Shown one piece after another: positions 17,830 to 26,696 of a stretch of 64,000 bases of DNA. The notes under the pieces were generated by a model. It saw nothing but the letters and a program-made list of their open reading frames with translations, was not told where the DNA came from and did no database searches. The stretch lies in the NCBI RefSeq assembly GCF_000633255.1, contig NZ_AYMJ01000018.1:248001-312000 (forward strand), given 5' to 3'. The position numbers and the translations under genes are program-made. This DNA comes from Pseudomonas sp. H1h. Lineage in GTDB: Bacteria > Pseudomonadota > Gammaproteobacteria > Pseudomonadales > Pseudomonadaceae. Within the stretch, counting starts at the first letter, position 1. Each line of letters begins with the position of its first letter.

Positions 17830-20800
17830 TCAACCCAGGTCACTCAACAATATGAACACGTGTTTCGGCATCGGTGTAAATCGGTTGTTGCGTAGCTGGC
17901 TGATCGCGTACACCGCGCTGGCGGTGCGGCCATTGCCATCGCCGAAGCCCTGAAAACCTGCAATGGCTGCCAGCAAGTGCTTGTCGAAGTGATCATGGGC
18001 GGCATCCAGTTGCTTCAGATGTTGCTCCAACAAGGCATAACCACTGACGCTGCTGCCATATTTTGAGGGCGCACCGGCCTCACGCACAGTCCCTGCCAGT
18101 TGAGGAACCAGTCGGCTGTGGATCTCTTTGACCACGGCCGCGTCGGTCAGGGATTTGTTGTTGCCCGTGTATTCACGCAGGATCGCAACGATGTGTTCCA
18201 GTTCGTTATCGGAGGTCGAGCCCTTGACCATCCAGGCTCCGGCCCTCTGTGCATGGTCGGTGAAACCCTGGGGGTTGAAAGCAGATTCCGGCATTACGTC
18301 GGTGTAGGGCGGCTTGCCCAGATCCAGTTTCAAGACGCTTTGCTGATGACTCTTGAGGTAGTTGATTTTCTTTGTTTCGAGCTCGGCCAGGAAGCCAAGT
18401 GTGTCGGAATAGTCACCCGCGTTTGTAGTGAACTTGGTGCCGTTGAACTGAGGACCTTTGCTTTTTGTGAAGGTGATCAGTACGTCGTTCGCTGCGGCAT
18501 GGCCGATCAATGACTCCAGGTCTCGGAAGCCTTTCGAGGACTGAGTCGCTTCTCTCGTCGCATTGTTGAACAGATGCTGCAGTTCTGCCGACGACGTGCC
18601 TTTGGGGACGGAAACCGCCTCGCCACTCAGTCGTGCGACGATGTGTTCGACCGTTTCCAGCGCATCATCGTTGAACAGCGCCCGGGCGTGAGCCACTGTC
18701 GGCAGCGTCATGCGAATATCGGCGGCGACGCCAGTCTTGTTCAGCGCCCTGACCAGGTCATACGAGCCACTGGTTGTTGCGGTCAACGCACGCAGTTGAC
18801 CTGCACCAGCCTTGGTCACGAAATGGCCGAAGTGACTCAGTTTCATCACTCCTTTGCCAACCAGTTTGGCTCCTCCGTAGGCCAGTGTTGGCACGCCATC
18901 AAGCGGATTGAACGCCGATAACAAAAATCGTGAGCCGACCTTGCTCAGATTCAGCAGCTTTGAGCTGCTGGCCAGCGCTTTACTGAAGGGGCCGACCGCT
19001 CCGGCAAAGACAAAGAGGATGGCGGTAAGGTCCATGACACAGCTGAATACAGTTTCGCTGTGACGCTCTCGGTCTCCCGAAACGATGCCTTCGATGCACT
19101 GTTTGAACGGAATGATGATATTAAGAAAGGTATCCACGATGTTGTCGTTTTGATCGAGCCTCTCTTGGAGTTTGGTTTTGTCGTAGCCCGTGGCATAAAA
19201 CTGATCGTAAGTGGTAGGTGGATTATGGTTGGCAACTTTCTCTCCAATCATGTTGAAACGTTCGGAGTGGAAACTTTGCAGCGGGCTGCGAAGGTACGGA
19301 GGTCTATCAGGCAGGCTTTCAAGTTCAGCAAAGCGCTCGAGCAAGACCCCCGTTGTTTTATATTCTTCTTCATCCCTTTGCTCGCTTCCTTTGAAATACT
19401 CGTCCATATCGACAACGGCGTTATTCAGAAAGGTCAAAGACTTGAAAGGGTCGTCATCACCATTAGGGCCGACGGTGTACCACCCACTCCTATCGAGAGT
19501 CCGGCCTTGCGTGTAGGCTTTAGCCAGTTCTGGATTGCGGCGGCATATGCCCTGTAACGGGAATAATTCATAACCGCTTATTTGCGTGCCGAGTCGGCAT
19601 AGAATCACCACGCCAAAACTTCCCGTATTGGCGGCATCGCGCGGTGGATTGTTGCTTCCTGATCCTGCGTGTGGCCTTGTATTGCGCACATGATAAATAG
19701 CCAGTTCACCGTGCTCGATCGCCAACCGGTCCTCCAGGGGAAGGCGCGACATGGCCAGCCGTGAAACCGTAGCGATTGCAGATTTATATTTCTCGAAGTG
19801 CTCTTTTACCTTGATTGTATAGAGGGTGTTGATCGGCTCCAGCGCTAACAGGCTTGGGGATTTTTGGTAGATGCTCTTGCCCGTTCGGGTGTCGTATTCC
19901 TGTAGGCGTAATAAATTACGCGTCATGTAGATATCCAGCACGGAATAGTACTGGCTTTTGTAGCGGCGATCACGAGGCAGCTCTACTTGCGTCAGCGGCG
20001 GGCAGCCAGTTTCATTCAGTACAGCAATTGCCAGTTTCCGCCGACTGACGGGTGGGGTGGCGATCACGTCGAGCGCTGTTGTTGCGGCCTCTATGTGTGC
20101 GTTGTAGTGAATGGCGGCCTGCTTGATGATTTCCTGTGTCGGAAGTACATCGGCGTTGACCGGGTCGACTTCATTGAGTGTCGCCCAGTCCTTGATTGCT
20201 TGCAGGTTTGCCCAATCGTGCAGCATCTCTTGTTGAGTGCTGACTGGCGTAATTGCCCCAAGCTCAAGCAGTTTTTCATAGGATATCTGGCGGGAAAGTC
20301 CGGGGGCTATGCTTTCGGCCAGCAATACCGATTTGCGTAACATCACCCAGCCGGGTGTGCCAATCTGCAGTGCCGCCGGAGCCCTGACCAGACACTCCGG
20401 TGCGAGCCCGGCAAGAATCAGCTGGGTTGCCAGCGGTACGGCAGGCTCGTTGACTCCGTGCCTGGTAAGCATCTGTTGCAGGGCTTTGCGGATCTCATGG
20501 GCGTTGGCGTGAACATGGCTCGATGTGTAGATGTTATGCGCGACAAAACTCTGGTTTTTGTCGGCGCGGCCCAATGAAAAGTCCAGCATCAATGCAGCAA
20601 TCAAAAGACGGCTGCGTTGTTCTGTACTGATGGGCGATGCGTTGGCTGGTTGCGGCAGGTCCAATGCATCAAGGCAGGATTGCGCGAATGCCTTGGCTTC
20701 GTCTGTCTCGATCAACAGCGTCCAGCTTTGTTCCGGATATTCACGCAGAAACGTCGCCGTCTCTTGTTTGAGTAACGCGTTGGTCAAATAGTTGATCAGT

Positions 20801-21519
20801 GGCTCTCGGCGTGTATCGCCGCGTTGCAGCAGCTTGTAGATGGCTTGATAGATCTGCGAATGGTCATCGTCGTCGATAACGAGCTTCGTTTCGCCGGTTT
20901 CACCGCAGACGCCCCAGTAGTTACCGTGTGTCGGCGCAGAGGGCAACGTCAGCTCGAGCAGGGCGATCAGGTTGTGCGCTTCGTCGATCGTCTTAGGCAT
21001 ACTCAGTTGCTGGAACTGTAACCAGTTGAGCAGTGGCACGCGGTTGCTGGAAGAAACGATTGCGCCGGTCAGAAACGCATTTTTTGCCACCAGCTCGGCA
21101 TCGGTCTTGAGTGAAGCGTCGGCGCGGACCTGTTCTGTAATGTTAATGAATTCGAGAAAAATGCCGCCCCGCTTTTCAACTTCATAAACCTGAAAGATCA
21201 ACCCTTCTTCGCTGATCAGGGTCCAGTTGTCGCTGGTCAAGTTTAAGGCTCTGACAATGGCAGTGAACGGCGGTTGTCGGACTAACTGACGCAGCACAAT
21301 ATGCGCCGAAAGCTGAGAGGCATAGAACTGGCTTTCTTCGGTAATCGATACGACCAGTTGTTTTAGATCTATAAGATTGGTGGAGTAGCGATAAGGGTCA
21401 GATGCTTTAAGTTTCTTCAGCGCGTCCAGTGTGGTTCTGATTGTTTCGGCTGCTGCGCGGCGCTCTAGTTGATGTGCGGATAAGGGTGCGCCGGGAAAAA
21501 GATTTGCGGGGATTTTCAT
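17830..21519 (-). CDS. Large toxin-like protein with degenerate C-terminal Fic motif
   Basis: This 1229-residue protein resembles the large dermonecrotic-toxin-like (DUF6543-type) proteins of pseudomonads. That assignment rests on overall feel (MKIPANLFPGAPLSAHQLE start, long alpha-helical middle), not on a search. A hydrophobic stretch lies at ~822-845 (FSCVMDLTAILFVFAGAVGPF). At the C-terminus GFGDGNGRTASAVYAI (residues ~1191-1206) matches the Fic core, but the catalytic His of HxFx(D/E)GNGR is replaced by Q1190. No signal peptide is seen. The DNA is visibly richer in A/T than its neighbours, which suggests horizontal transfer. It is monocistronic, with no obvious immunity gene next to it. 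Confidence 0.7.
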   Translation of the reverse strand: MKIPANLFPGAPLSAHQLERRAAAETIRTTLDALKKLKASDPYRYSTNLIDLKQLVVSITEESQFYASQLSAHIVLRQLVRQPPFTAIVRALNLTSDNWTLISEEGLIFQVYEVEKRGGIFLEFINITEQVRADASLKTDAELVAKNAFLTGAIVSSSNRVPLLNWLQFQQLSMPKTIDEAHNLIALLELTLPSAPTHGNYWGVCGETGETKLVIDDDDHSQIYQAIYKLLQRGDTRREPLINYLTNALLKQETATFLREYPEQSWTLLIETDEAKAFAQSCLDALDLPQPANASPISTEQRSRLLIAALMLDFSLGRADKNQSFVAHNIYTSSHVHANAHEIRKALQQMLTRHGVNEPAVPLATQLILAGLAPECLVRAPAALQIGTPGWVMLRKSVLLAESIAPGLSRQISYEKLLELGAITPVSTQQEMLHDWANLQAIKDWATLNEVDPVNADVLPTQEIIKQAAIHYNAHIEAATTALDVIATPPVSRRKLAIAVLNETGCPPLTQVELPRDRRYKSQYYSVLDIYMTRNLLRLQEYDTRTGKSIYQKSPSLLALEPINTLYTIKVKEHFEKYKSAIATVSRLAMSRLPLEDRLAIEHGELAIYHVRNTRPHAGSGSNNPPRDAANTGSFGVVILCRLGTQISGYELFPLQGICRRNPELAKAYTQGRTLDRSGWYTVGPNGDDDPFKSLTFLNNAVVDMDEYFKGSEQRDEEEYKTTGVLLERFAELESLPDRPPYLRSPLQSFHSERFNMIGEKVANHNPPTTYDQFYATGYDKTKLQERLDQNDNIVDTFLNIIIPFKQCIEGIVSGDRERHSETVFSCVMDLTAILFVFAGAVGPFSKALASSSKLLNLSKVGSRFLLSAFNPLDGVPTLAYGGAKLVGKGVMKLSHFGHFVTKAGAGQLRALTATTSGSYDLVRALNKTGVAADIRMTLPTVAHARALFNDDALETVEHIVARLSGEAVSVPKGTSSAELQHLFNNATREATQSSKGFRDLESLIGHAAANDVLITFTKSKGPQFNGTKFTTNAGDYSDTLGFLAELETKKINYLKSHQQSVLKLDLGKPPYTDVMPESAFNPQGFTDHAQRAGAWMVKGSTSDNELEHIVAILREYTGNNKSLTDAAVVKEIHSRLVPQLAGTVREAGAPSKYGSSVSGYALLEQHLKQLDAAHDHFDKHLLAAIAGFQGFGDGNGRTASAVYAISQLRNNRFTPMPKHVFILLSDLG

Positions 21520-21808
21520 TGCCGAAGTCCGTCCGTGGTTTAGAGAGTTCTATTTGAATCCGGTAGAAGTTGATGTCCGGGTGGGAACTATATCCATCTC
21601 TATGTTCTTTTGACTTGCGTGATTGGTTTCAGGCTGTGTTTGAGTGGCTTGTTTTAATCGTTATTGCGTCGGGACGTTTTCAGGCGCGCGGGCCGGATGC
21701 GCAATAGCGGAGGCGAAGGAGATTGTGTCAGGGTAATTTTGTGCAATATCGCAGGCGCGCTACTCGCTACCGTGGTCATCTTGTTCCCCGTTTTGAAGCA
21801 GGTGTGCA

Positions 21809-22396
21809 ATGAGTCTGATTGTTTCAATGGCCGCATTTGCCCTGGTGGCGTCCATCACGCCGGGGCCGGTCAATATCGTCGCGCTGAGTTCCGGTGCGCG
21901 GTTCGGCTTCCGGGCCAGTCAACGGCATGTGGCCGGGGCGACGTTGGGCTTTGTGCTATTGCTGGTCCTGATGGGACTTGGGCTGCATGAAGTCCTGACA
22001 CTGTGGCCGTCACTGACCCGTGTGGTGCAACTGGCCGGGGTCGCGTTTCTGTTGTTCATGGCCTGGAAACTGGCGATTGATGATGGACAGTTGAGTACCG
22101 GGGAAGTGGGACGTGCACCGACGATGCTCTATGGCGCCGTGATGCAATGGCTCAACCCCAAAGCCTGGCTGGCCTGCGTGGCGGGGATGGGCGCATTTGT
22201 GGCCGATGGCGAGGCGCGACTGGTCTGGCAGTTTGCGGCGGTGTATCTGGTGATTTGCTATCTGTCGGTGGGTTGCTGGGTGTATGCCGGGACGTTTTTG
22301 CGCGGGTATCTGGGCAATCCAGCGGGGATGCGTTTGTTCAATCGGCTCATGGCGTTGCTGCTGGCGGTGAGTGCAGGGTATCTGCTGCTGCCTTGA
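21809..22396 (+). CDS. LysE-family translocator
   Basis: This inner-membrane exporter of 195 residues has about six hydrophobic segments. The motif SITPGPVNIVALSSGARFGF near residue 16 and QWLNPKAWLACVAGMGAF near residue 112 define the LysE/RhtB superfamily. The ATG at 21809 has GAAGCAGG upstream. The substrate is unknown. Its last 50 bases overlap the 3' end of the convergent DJ-1/PfpI gene. A gene-free stretch of 289 bases upstream separates it from the divergent toxin-like gene. Confidence 0.88.
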   Translation: MSLIVSMAAFALVASITPGPVNIVALSSGARFGFRASQRHVAGATLGFVLLLVLMGLGLHEVLTLWPSLTRVVQLAGVAFLLFMAWKLAIDDGQLSTGEVGRAPTMLYGAVMQWLNPKAWLACVAGMGAFVADGEARLVWQFAAVYLVICYLSVGCWVYAGTFLRGYLGNPAGMRLFNRLMALLLAVSAGYLLLP

Positions 22397-23162
22397 AGCT
22401 TGGGTATTTGGCGTATCTGCTTTGCAGCAGGGCCACCCACTCGGCGGCGAATCGGTGACAATCACCGGGCCAGCGAGCCGTGAGCAGTTGGCCGTCGCGC
22501 ACCACAAACCCGGTTTGCGGCGCTTGTGCACTATCGCGCTTGGCGATGAGCGGGCCACGTACAAAATCGGCCTTGTGCGACAGCGCCGCGGTGACCTCTG
22601 CCTCGACGGTCTGCTTGTAAGTGCGGTAGTAGCGCCCCAGCCAGACTGCCGTCATCAGCCAGGCCGGCAACTCCATGGTCGAGGCTAGCAATGCCGTGAC
22701 CTTGCGCCCGAACAGTACTGAGCGTCCGGTGTCGGGGTCGAGAGTGCGGGCCAGCAACAGCACGCCATGACACACCGCCGCCACGGGTTTTTGTGCGTTG
22801 AAAAACTGCAGGGCGATGTCTCGTGCCTGCGCCGATTCCAGCAGGCTGCGCATGCCTTTGGCATGACCACCGGGGATCAGCAAACCGTCGAACTGCGTCG
22901 GGTCGACATCAGCGTACGCCAGGGGCTGAAGGAACGCCGGGCTGTCGATCATCTGCGCGTAACTGTGCAGATCGGCCTTGCGTGTCATCAGCATAGGGTT
23001 CAGTGGCCCGAACCCGGTGCTCACCAGCCGTGGGTCGGCGTAGGCAGACAGGCCTTGCGGCGTGGCAAAGCGTGCCTCGATGCCCGCGTCGCGCAGCGCC
23101 TGCCACGGCACGCTGCTTTCAGTCGGGTCGTAATCGGCGGACGGTAAAAGAATCAGGATCAT
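22347..23162 (-). CDS. DJ-1/PfpI-family (class I glutamine amidotransferase-like) protein
   Basis: This 271-residue cytosolic protein has the flavodoxin-like DJ-1/PfpI fold. The stretch FDGLLIPGGHAKGMR is followed by the nucleophile elbow AVCHGVLLLAR, which places the reactive Cys near residue 134. This family includes chaperones, glyoxalase III-type and protease-like proteins, and the function here is undetermined. The ATG at 23162 has GGGAG upstream, so I prefer it to the TTG at 23171. The C-terminus overlaps the LysE gene tail on the opposite strand by 50 bases. Confidence 0.85.
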   Translation of the reverse strand: MILILLPSADYDPTESSVPWQALRDAGIEARFATPQGLSAYADPRLVSTGFGPLNPMLMTRKADLHSYAQMIDSPAFLQPLAYADVDPTQFDGLLIPGGHAKGMRSLLESAQARDIALQFFNAQKPVAAVCHGVLLLARTLDPDTGRSVLFGRKVTALLASTMELPAWLMTAVWLGRYYRTYKQTVEAEVTAALSHKADFVRGPLIAKRDSAQAPQTGFVVRDGQLLTARWPGDCHRFAAEWVALLQSRYAKYPSFKAAADTLHSPPAATP

Positions 23163-23222
23163 CCAGGGCAAACTCCCGGGCCAGGGCGGGTGGTTGATCT
23201 GCAGCGTAGCCGGTTTTGGCTG

Positions 23223-24056
23223 TCAGCCGCGATATTGACCCGGAGTGGCGGCCAGGTACTGTTTGAATGCCCGCTGAAAATGCGCCTGATCGGCGAATCC
23301 CGCTTCAAGCGCCACATCGGCGATCAATTGCCCGTTGCGCAAGCGTTCGCGGGCGAACTGGATGCGCTGGTTGACCAAAAAGGCATGCGGGGTCATGCCG
23401 TAATGCAGCTTGAACGCGCGGATCAGGTAGGACGGCGACAACTGCGCCGCCGTGCAGATGTCGTCCAGGCTCAGCAGGGCAGTGCAGCGTTCGCGGATGA
23501 AGTCGGCGGCGCGTTCGAGCTTGAAATTCGGCTCGCGCAACGGTCGTTCCGCCGGGTTCAGGTGCCCTTGCAGATCGCTGAAAAACTCGACCGCTGCGCT
23601 CTGTTTGCGCAGCGCATCCTGCTGCTCATCGACCAGCGTGTCGTAAAGCCCTTGCAGTTCCCGGAACAGCCGCGGGTCATTCAAGTGGGTGCTGGAGAAT
23701 CGGCGAAACGCGAGTTCGGCACTGAACCCCAGTTGATGCTGCAAATCCGTCAGCCAGGGCGTCTCCACATACAGCATCAGGTATGACCACGGCTGGTCAT
23801 CGATCGGGTTGCAGGCATGCACGTCACCCGGATTCATCAGCACCACGGTGCCGGCCGCGACCTCGAACTGCGCGTGTTCATGCACATAAATGCTACGCCC
23901 GGCGGTGATTGCGCCAATCGAGAAATGCGCATGGGAATGCCGGGCGTAGCAGACCTCACGGCCATCGGCGATGGCCCGTGCTTCGATAAACGGCAGGGCG
24001 TCATCGCGCCAGAAGCGCGGGGCTTTTTCAGGGTTTTTGGCGGCAGCGTGTTTCAT
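23223..24056 (-). CDS. AraC-family transcriptional regulator
   Basis: This 277-residue regulator has an N-terminal cupin sensing domain (RHSHAHFSIGAITAGRSIYVHE, then VVLMNPGDVHACNP) and a C-terminal pair of helix-turn-helix motifs (LSLDDICTAAQLSPSYLIRAF and IADVALEAGFADQAHFQRAFK). The layout is typical of AraC regulators that control adjacent LysE exporters, and such an exporter lies two genes away at 21809. The start MKHAAAKNPEK at 24056 is used because the longer frame to 24266 overlaps the next gene antisense-like. Confidence 0.9.
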   Translation of the reverse strand: MKHAAAKNPEKAPRFWRDDALPFIEARAIADGREVCYARHSHAHFSIGAITAGRSIYVHEHAQFEVAAGTVVLMNPGDVHACNPIDDQPWSYLMLYVETPWLTDLQHQLGFSAELAFRRFSSTHLNDPRLFRELQGLYDTLVDEQQDALRKQSAAVEFFSDLQGHLNPAERPLREPNFKLERAADFIRERCTALLSLDDICTAAQLSPSYLIRAFKLHYGMTPHAFLVNQRIQFARERLRNGQLIADVALEAGFADQAHFQRAFKQYLAATPGQYRG

Positions 24057-24091
24057 CGTTATTGTTCCCGGCAGGCCAGTCCCGGAGTGTA

Positions 24092-24595
24092 TTAGCTCTG
24101 GCCGGTAAAGGCCCGCTCCAGTTCGGCGATGTCGAGTTTTTTCATTTTGAACATGGCCTGCATCGCCCGTTGTGACTTGCTGGTGTCGGCGTCCAGCATC
24201 ATGTGCATGAACGCCACCGGCACGATCTGCCACGACACCCCGAACTTGTCCTTGAGCCAGCCGCATTGCTGGGCCTCGACCGGGCCGCCGGCAGACAGGT
24301 TGCCCCAGAAGTGGTCGACTTCTTCCTGATTCTGGCAGTTGACCTGAAACGAGATCGCCTCGCTGAACTTGAACATCGGCCCGCCATTGAGGCCAGTGAA
24401 GCTCTGGCCGTCGAGCTCGAAACTGACGGTCATCACCGCACCTTCCGGTTTGCCGTGAAATTCCTGACCGACCTTGCTGTAGTGGGTCAGGCCGGTGATT
24501 TTCGAGTGATCGAAGATCGAGCAGTAGAACGTCGCCGCCGCTTCAGCCTGATCGTTGAACCACAGGCACGGCGTGATTTTTTGAAAGCGTTGCAT
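24092..24595 (-). CDS. VOC-family PhnB-like protein
   Basis: This 167-residue protein of the PhnB/3-demethylubiquinone-methyltransferase-like branch of the VOC superfamily starts MQRFQKITPCLWFNDQAEAA and contains FELDGQSFTGLNGGP and CGWLKDKFGVSWQIVP, both typical of that group. Its enzymatic role is unknown. The start at 24595 is chosen because GAGG lies nine bases upstream. The ATG at 24604 sits directly against that GAGG and would be too close to use it. Confidence 0.88.
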   Translation of the reverse strand: MQRFQKITPCLWFNDQAEAAATFYCSIFDHSKITGLTHYSKVGQEFHGKPEGAVMTVSFELDGQSFTGLNGGPMFKFSEAISFQVNCQNQEEVDHFWGNLSAGGPVEAQQCGWLKDKFGVSWQIVPVAFMHMMLDADTSKSQRAMQAMFKMKKLDIAELERAFTGQS

Positions 24596-24698
24596 GGCAG
24601 TCATCCTCGGCAGGTTAGACACGCAGGATTAACAGCGTAGTCAGTCCTTGGTCGACTGGCGGTGCCGTAGATCGACAATTCGAGCAATTGACCCCTTG

Positions 24699-24787
24699 TA
24701 GGAGTGAGCCTGCTCGCGATGGCGTCGGCACGGCCTGCATGGGCGTCGCCTGACCCCGCGCCATCGCGAGCAGGCTCGCTCCCACAA
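24699..24787. repeat. REPIN
   Basis: Opposed arms GTAGGAGTGAGCCTGCTCGC (24699) and GCGAGCAGGCTCGCTCCCAC (to 24785) bracket a spacer of about 45 bases with GCGTCGGC / GCGTCGCC. The arms end in GATGG/CCATC instead of the GAAG seen elsewhere in the window. Confidence 0.85.
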
Positions 24788-24805
24788 GGGGCTCAAGCTG
24801 CCGAG

Positions 24806-25474
24806 TCAGCGCGATTCGGCGATCATCAGCAACGACTGCGGCACCGCGCTTTGCGGATGCTGCGGTTCCTGCAGGCCGATCAGCCTGAAGCCCGCGATGT
24901 CCAGGGCATTCAGCCAACTCGACAGCGTGCGGAAGTACCACGGCATCGGCTGCCACTGGCCCTTGAACCCGGCGAAGGATTCTTCACGCCAGCCGTCCTG
25001 ATAGTCGCCTGCTGCAACCGCCCACGGGTGCAGCGTCTGGATGATCAAGGCGCCGCCGGGGACGAGCAATGCATTCATCGCCGTGAGCAGCGCAATGATG
25101 TCCTGATGCAGCAGCGAGAAGTTCGCGCAGATCAGCTCGAAATCGCGGCCGACATTGACCTTGGCGTCAACCAGCTCTTCGTAACTGGCGACCTGCACCT
25201 TGGCCGACCCTGCCGCGCGTGCCGCCTCGACCAGCGTCGTATCGCCATCCACTCCTGTCGCATCAATGCCCCGATCGGCCAGCGTCCGTAACAACCAGCC
25301 TTCGCCGCAACCCAAGTCGAGCACACGTTCCGGCTGACGGCCCATGATTGCCAGCAGGATCGCCTGATCGGTGACCTGCCGGCGGCTTTCGATGGCACCG
25401 CTGCGGATCACCTCGATCCAGGCGTCAGCGTTGATGTGCCAGCTCTGCAGAAGGGTGGCTTCGGGGGAGGGCAT
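24806..25474 (-). CDS. SAM-dependent class I methyltransferase
   Basis: This 222-residue cytosolic methyltransferase shows SAM-binding motif I as RVLDLGCGEGWLLRTLAD around residues 53-70, motif II as GIDATGVDGDTTLVEAAR and a motif IV-like stretch FELICANFSLLHQD. The substrate is unknown. The N-terminus MPSPEATLLQSWHINADAW at 25474 is typical of a small conserved Pseudomonas family. It is monocistronic, with a REPIN downstream. Confidence 0.88.
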   Translation of the reverse strand: MPSPEATLLQSWHINADAWIEVIRSGAIESRRQVTDQAILLAIMGRQPERVLDLGCGEGWLLRTLADRGIDATGVDGDTTLVEAARAAGSAKVQVASYEELVDAKVNVGRDFELICANFSLLHQDIIALLTAMNALLVPGGALIIQTLHPWAVAAGDYQDGWREESFAGFKGQWQPMPWYFRTLSSWLNALDIAGFRLIGLQEPQHPQSAVPQSLLMIAESR

Positions 25475-25630
25475 GTCAGTGTCCGAAATGTGGGGATGAG
25501 GAATGCAGTATGGACTGCGCAAAGCAGCGCGGGGGGGAACGGATTTTGCCGCAATGATTCATGTAATTTAAACGTGTGCGCAGTGTTGCGTTCAGACACT
25601 GAAGACATAAGCAATCAGAGGAGGTGCGAC

Positions 25631-26023
25631 ATGGATCAATTCATCGGCGGTTGCCTGTGCGGCAATGTACGTTTCGAGGCAACCGGGCAACCTTACCGCG
25701 TCGGCCTCTGTCACTGCCTCGATTGCCGCAAACATCACGGCGCGCTGTTTCATGCGTCGGCGATATTCCCCGAAAGCGCGGTGACCGTCAGCGGCACCAC
25801 CGGGGAATATCAAGGGCGAGTGTTCTGCCCACGCTGTGGGTCACCCGTACTGGGGCGTTCGGGTGATGAAGTTGAGGTGAATGTCGGCTCGTTTGATGAG
25901 CCGAACCAGTTCAAACCCACTTATGAACTCTGGACTGTCCGTCGCGAGGCTTGGCTACCGGTGCTGCCGCTGGCTCACCACTACGAACGTGACCGTGAAA
26001 GCCCGGGCCGAACAGAAGAATAA
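25631..26023 (+). CDS. GFA-family zinc-binding protein
   Basis: This is a second GFA/CENP-V-fold protein, 130 residues, with the cysteine pairs GGCLCGNV (residues ~6-13), CHCLDCRKHHG (~27-37) and FCPRCGSPV (~65-73) expected for zinc binding. It is paralogous in fold, but not closely similar, to the protein at 6958. GAGGAGG precedes the ATG by about six bases, a near-ideal ribosome-binding site. Its function is unknown. A large REPIN array begins 18 bases after the stop. Confidence 0.88.
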   Translation: MDQFIGGCLCGNVRFEATGQPYRVGLCHCLDCRKHHGALFHASAIFPESAVTVSGTTGEYQGRVFCPRCGSPVLGRSGDEVEVNVGSFDEPNQFKPTYELWTVRREAWLPVLPLAHHYERDRESPGRTEE

Positions 26024-26040
26024 TGGCAGCCCAAAACCAG

Positions 26041-26665
26041 CCTTCGCGAGCAAGCCCGGCCCCACAGGGTTATTTGTGTGTACGCCGCAGACAAATGTAG
26101 GAGCGAGCCTGCTCGCGAAAGCGGTGGTTCAGTCAGCCCAGTATCAATTGACAGATTGCCTTCGCGAGCAAGCCCGCTCCCACAGGGTTTTGTGTGGCGT
26201 GGATATTTATGTGTACGCCGCAGACAAATGTGGGAGCGGGCTTGCTCGCGAAAGCGGTGGTTCAGTCTGCTCAGTATCAACTGACAAATTGCCTTCGCCA
26301 GCAAGCCCGCTCACACAGGGTTTTGTGTGGCGCGGATGTTTGTGTGTACGCCGCAGACAAATGTAGGAGCGAGCCTGCTCGCGAAAGCGGTGGTTCAGTC
26401 AGCCCAGTATCAATTGACAGATCGCCTTCGCGAGCAAGCCCGCTCCCACAGGGTTTTGTGTGGCGCGGATGTTTGTGTGTACGCCGCAGACAAATGTGGG
26501 AGCGAGCCTGCTCGCGAAAGCGGTGGTTCGGTCAGCTCAGTATCAACTGAAAGATTGCCTTCGCCAGCAGGCTGGCTCCCACAGGGTTTTGTGTGGCGCG
26601 GATGTTTGTGTGTACGCCGCAGACAAATGTGGGAGCGGGCTTGCTCGCGAAAGCGGTGGTTCGGT
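26041..26665. repeat. Tandem REPIN array, ~133-bp period, five units
   Basis: Ten REP arms alternate in orientation. The anchor ACGCCGCAGACAAATGT recurs with the ACAAAT starting at 26091, 26224, 26355, 26490 and 26623, spacings of 131-135 bases. Each unit contains an outward arm (GGAGCGGGCTTGCTCGCG), the spacer AGCGGTGGTTC...CAGTATCAA, an inverted arm (GCGAGCAAGCCCGCTCCCAC) and GGTTTTGTGTGGCG. Units differ by a few substitutions. The array fills the whole gap between two convergent genes. Open frames read through it are artefacts. Confidence 0.92.
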
Positions 26666-26696
26666 CGGCCCCGATGTTGTGTGCAGGCCACTTATT

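Noticed and set aside
26041..26665. Regular repeats that could suggest a CRISPR array
   Set aside because: Units are about 133 bases, palindromic REP pairs with conserved (not unique) spacers, and no cas genes are nearby.
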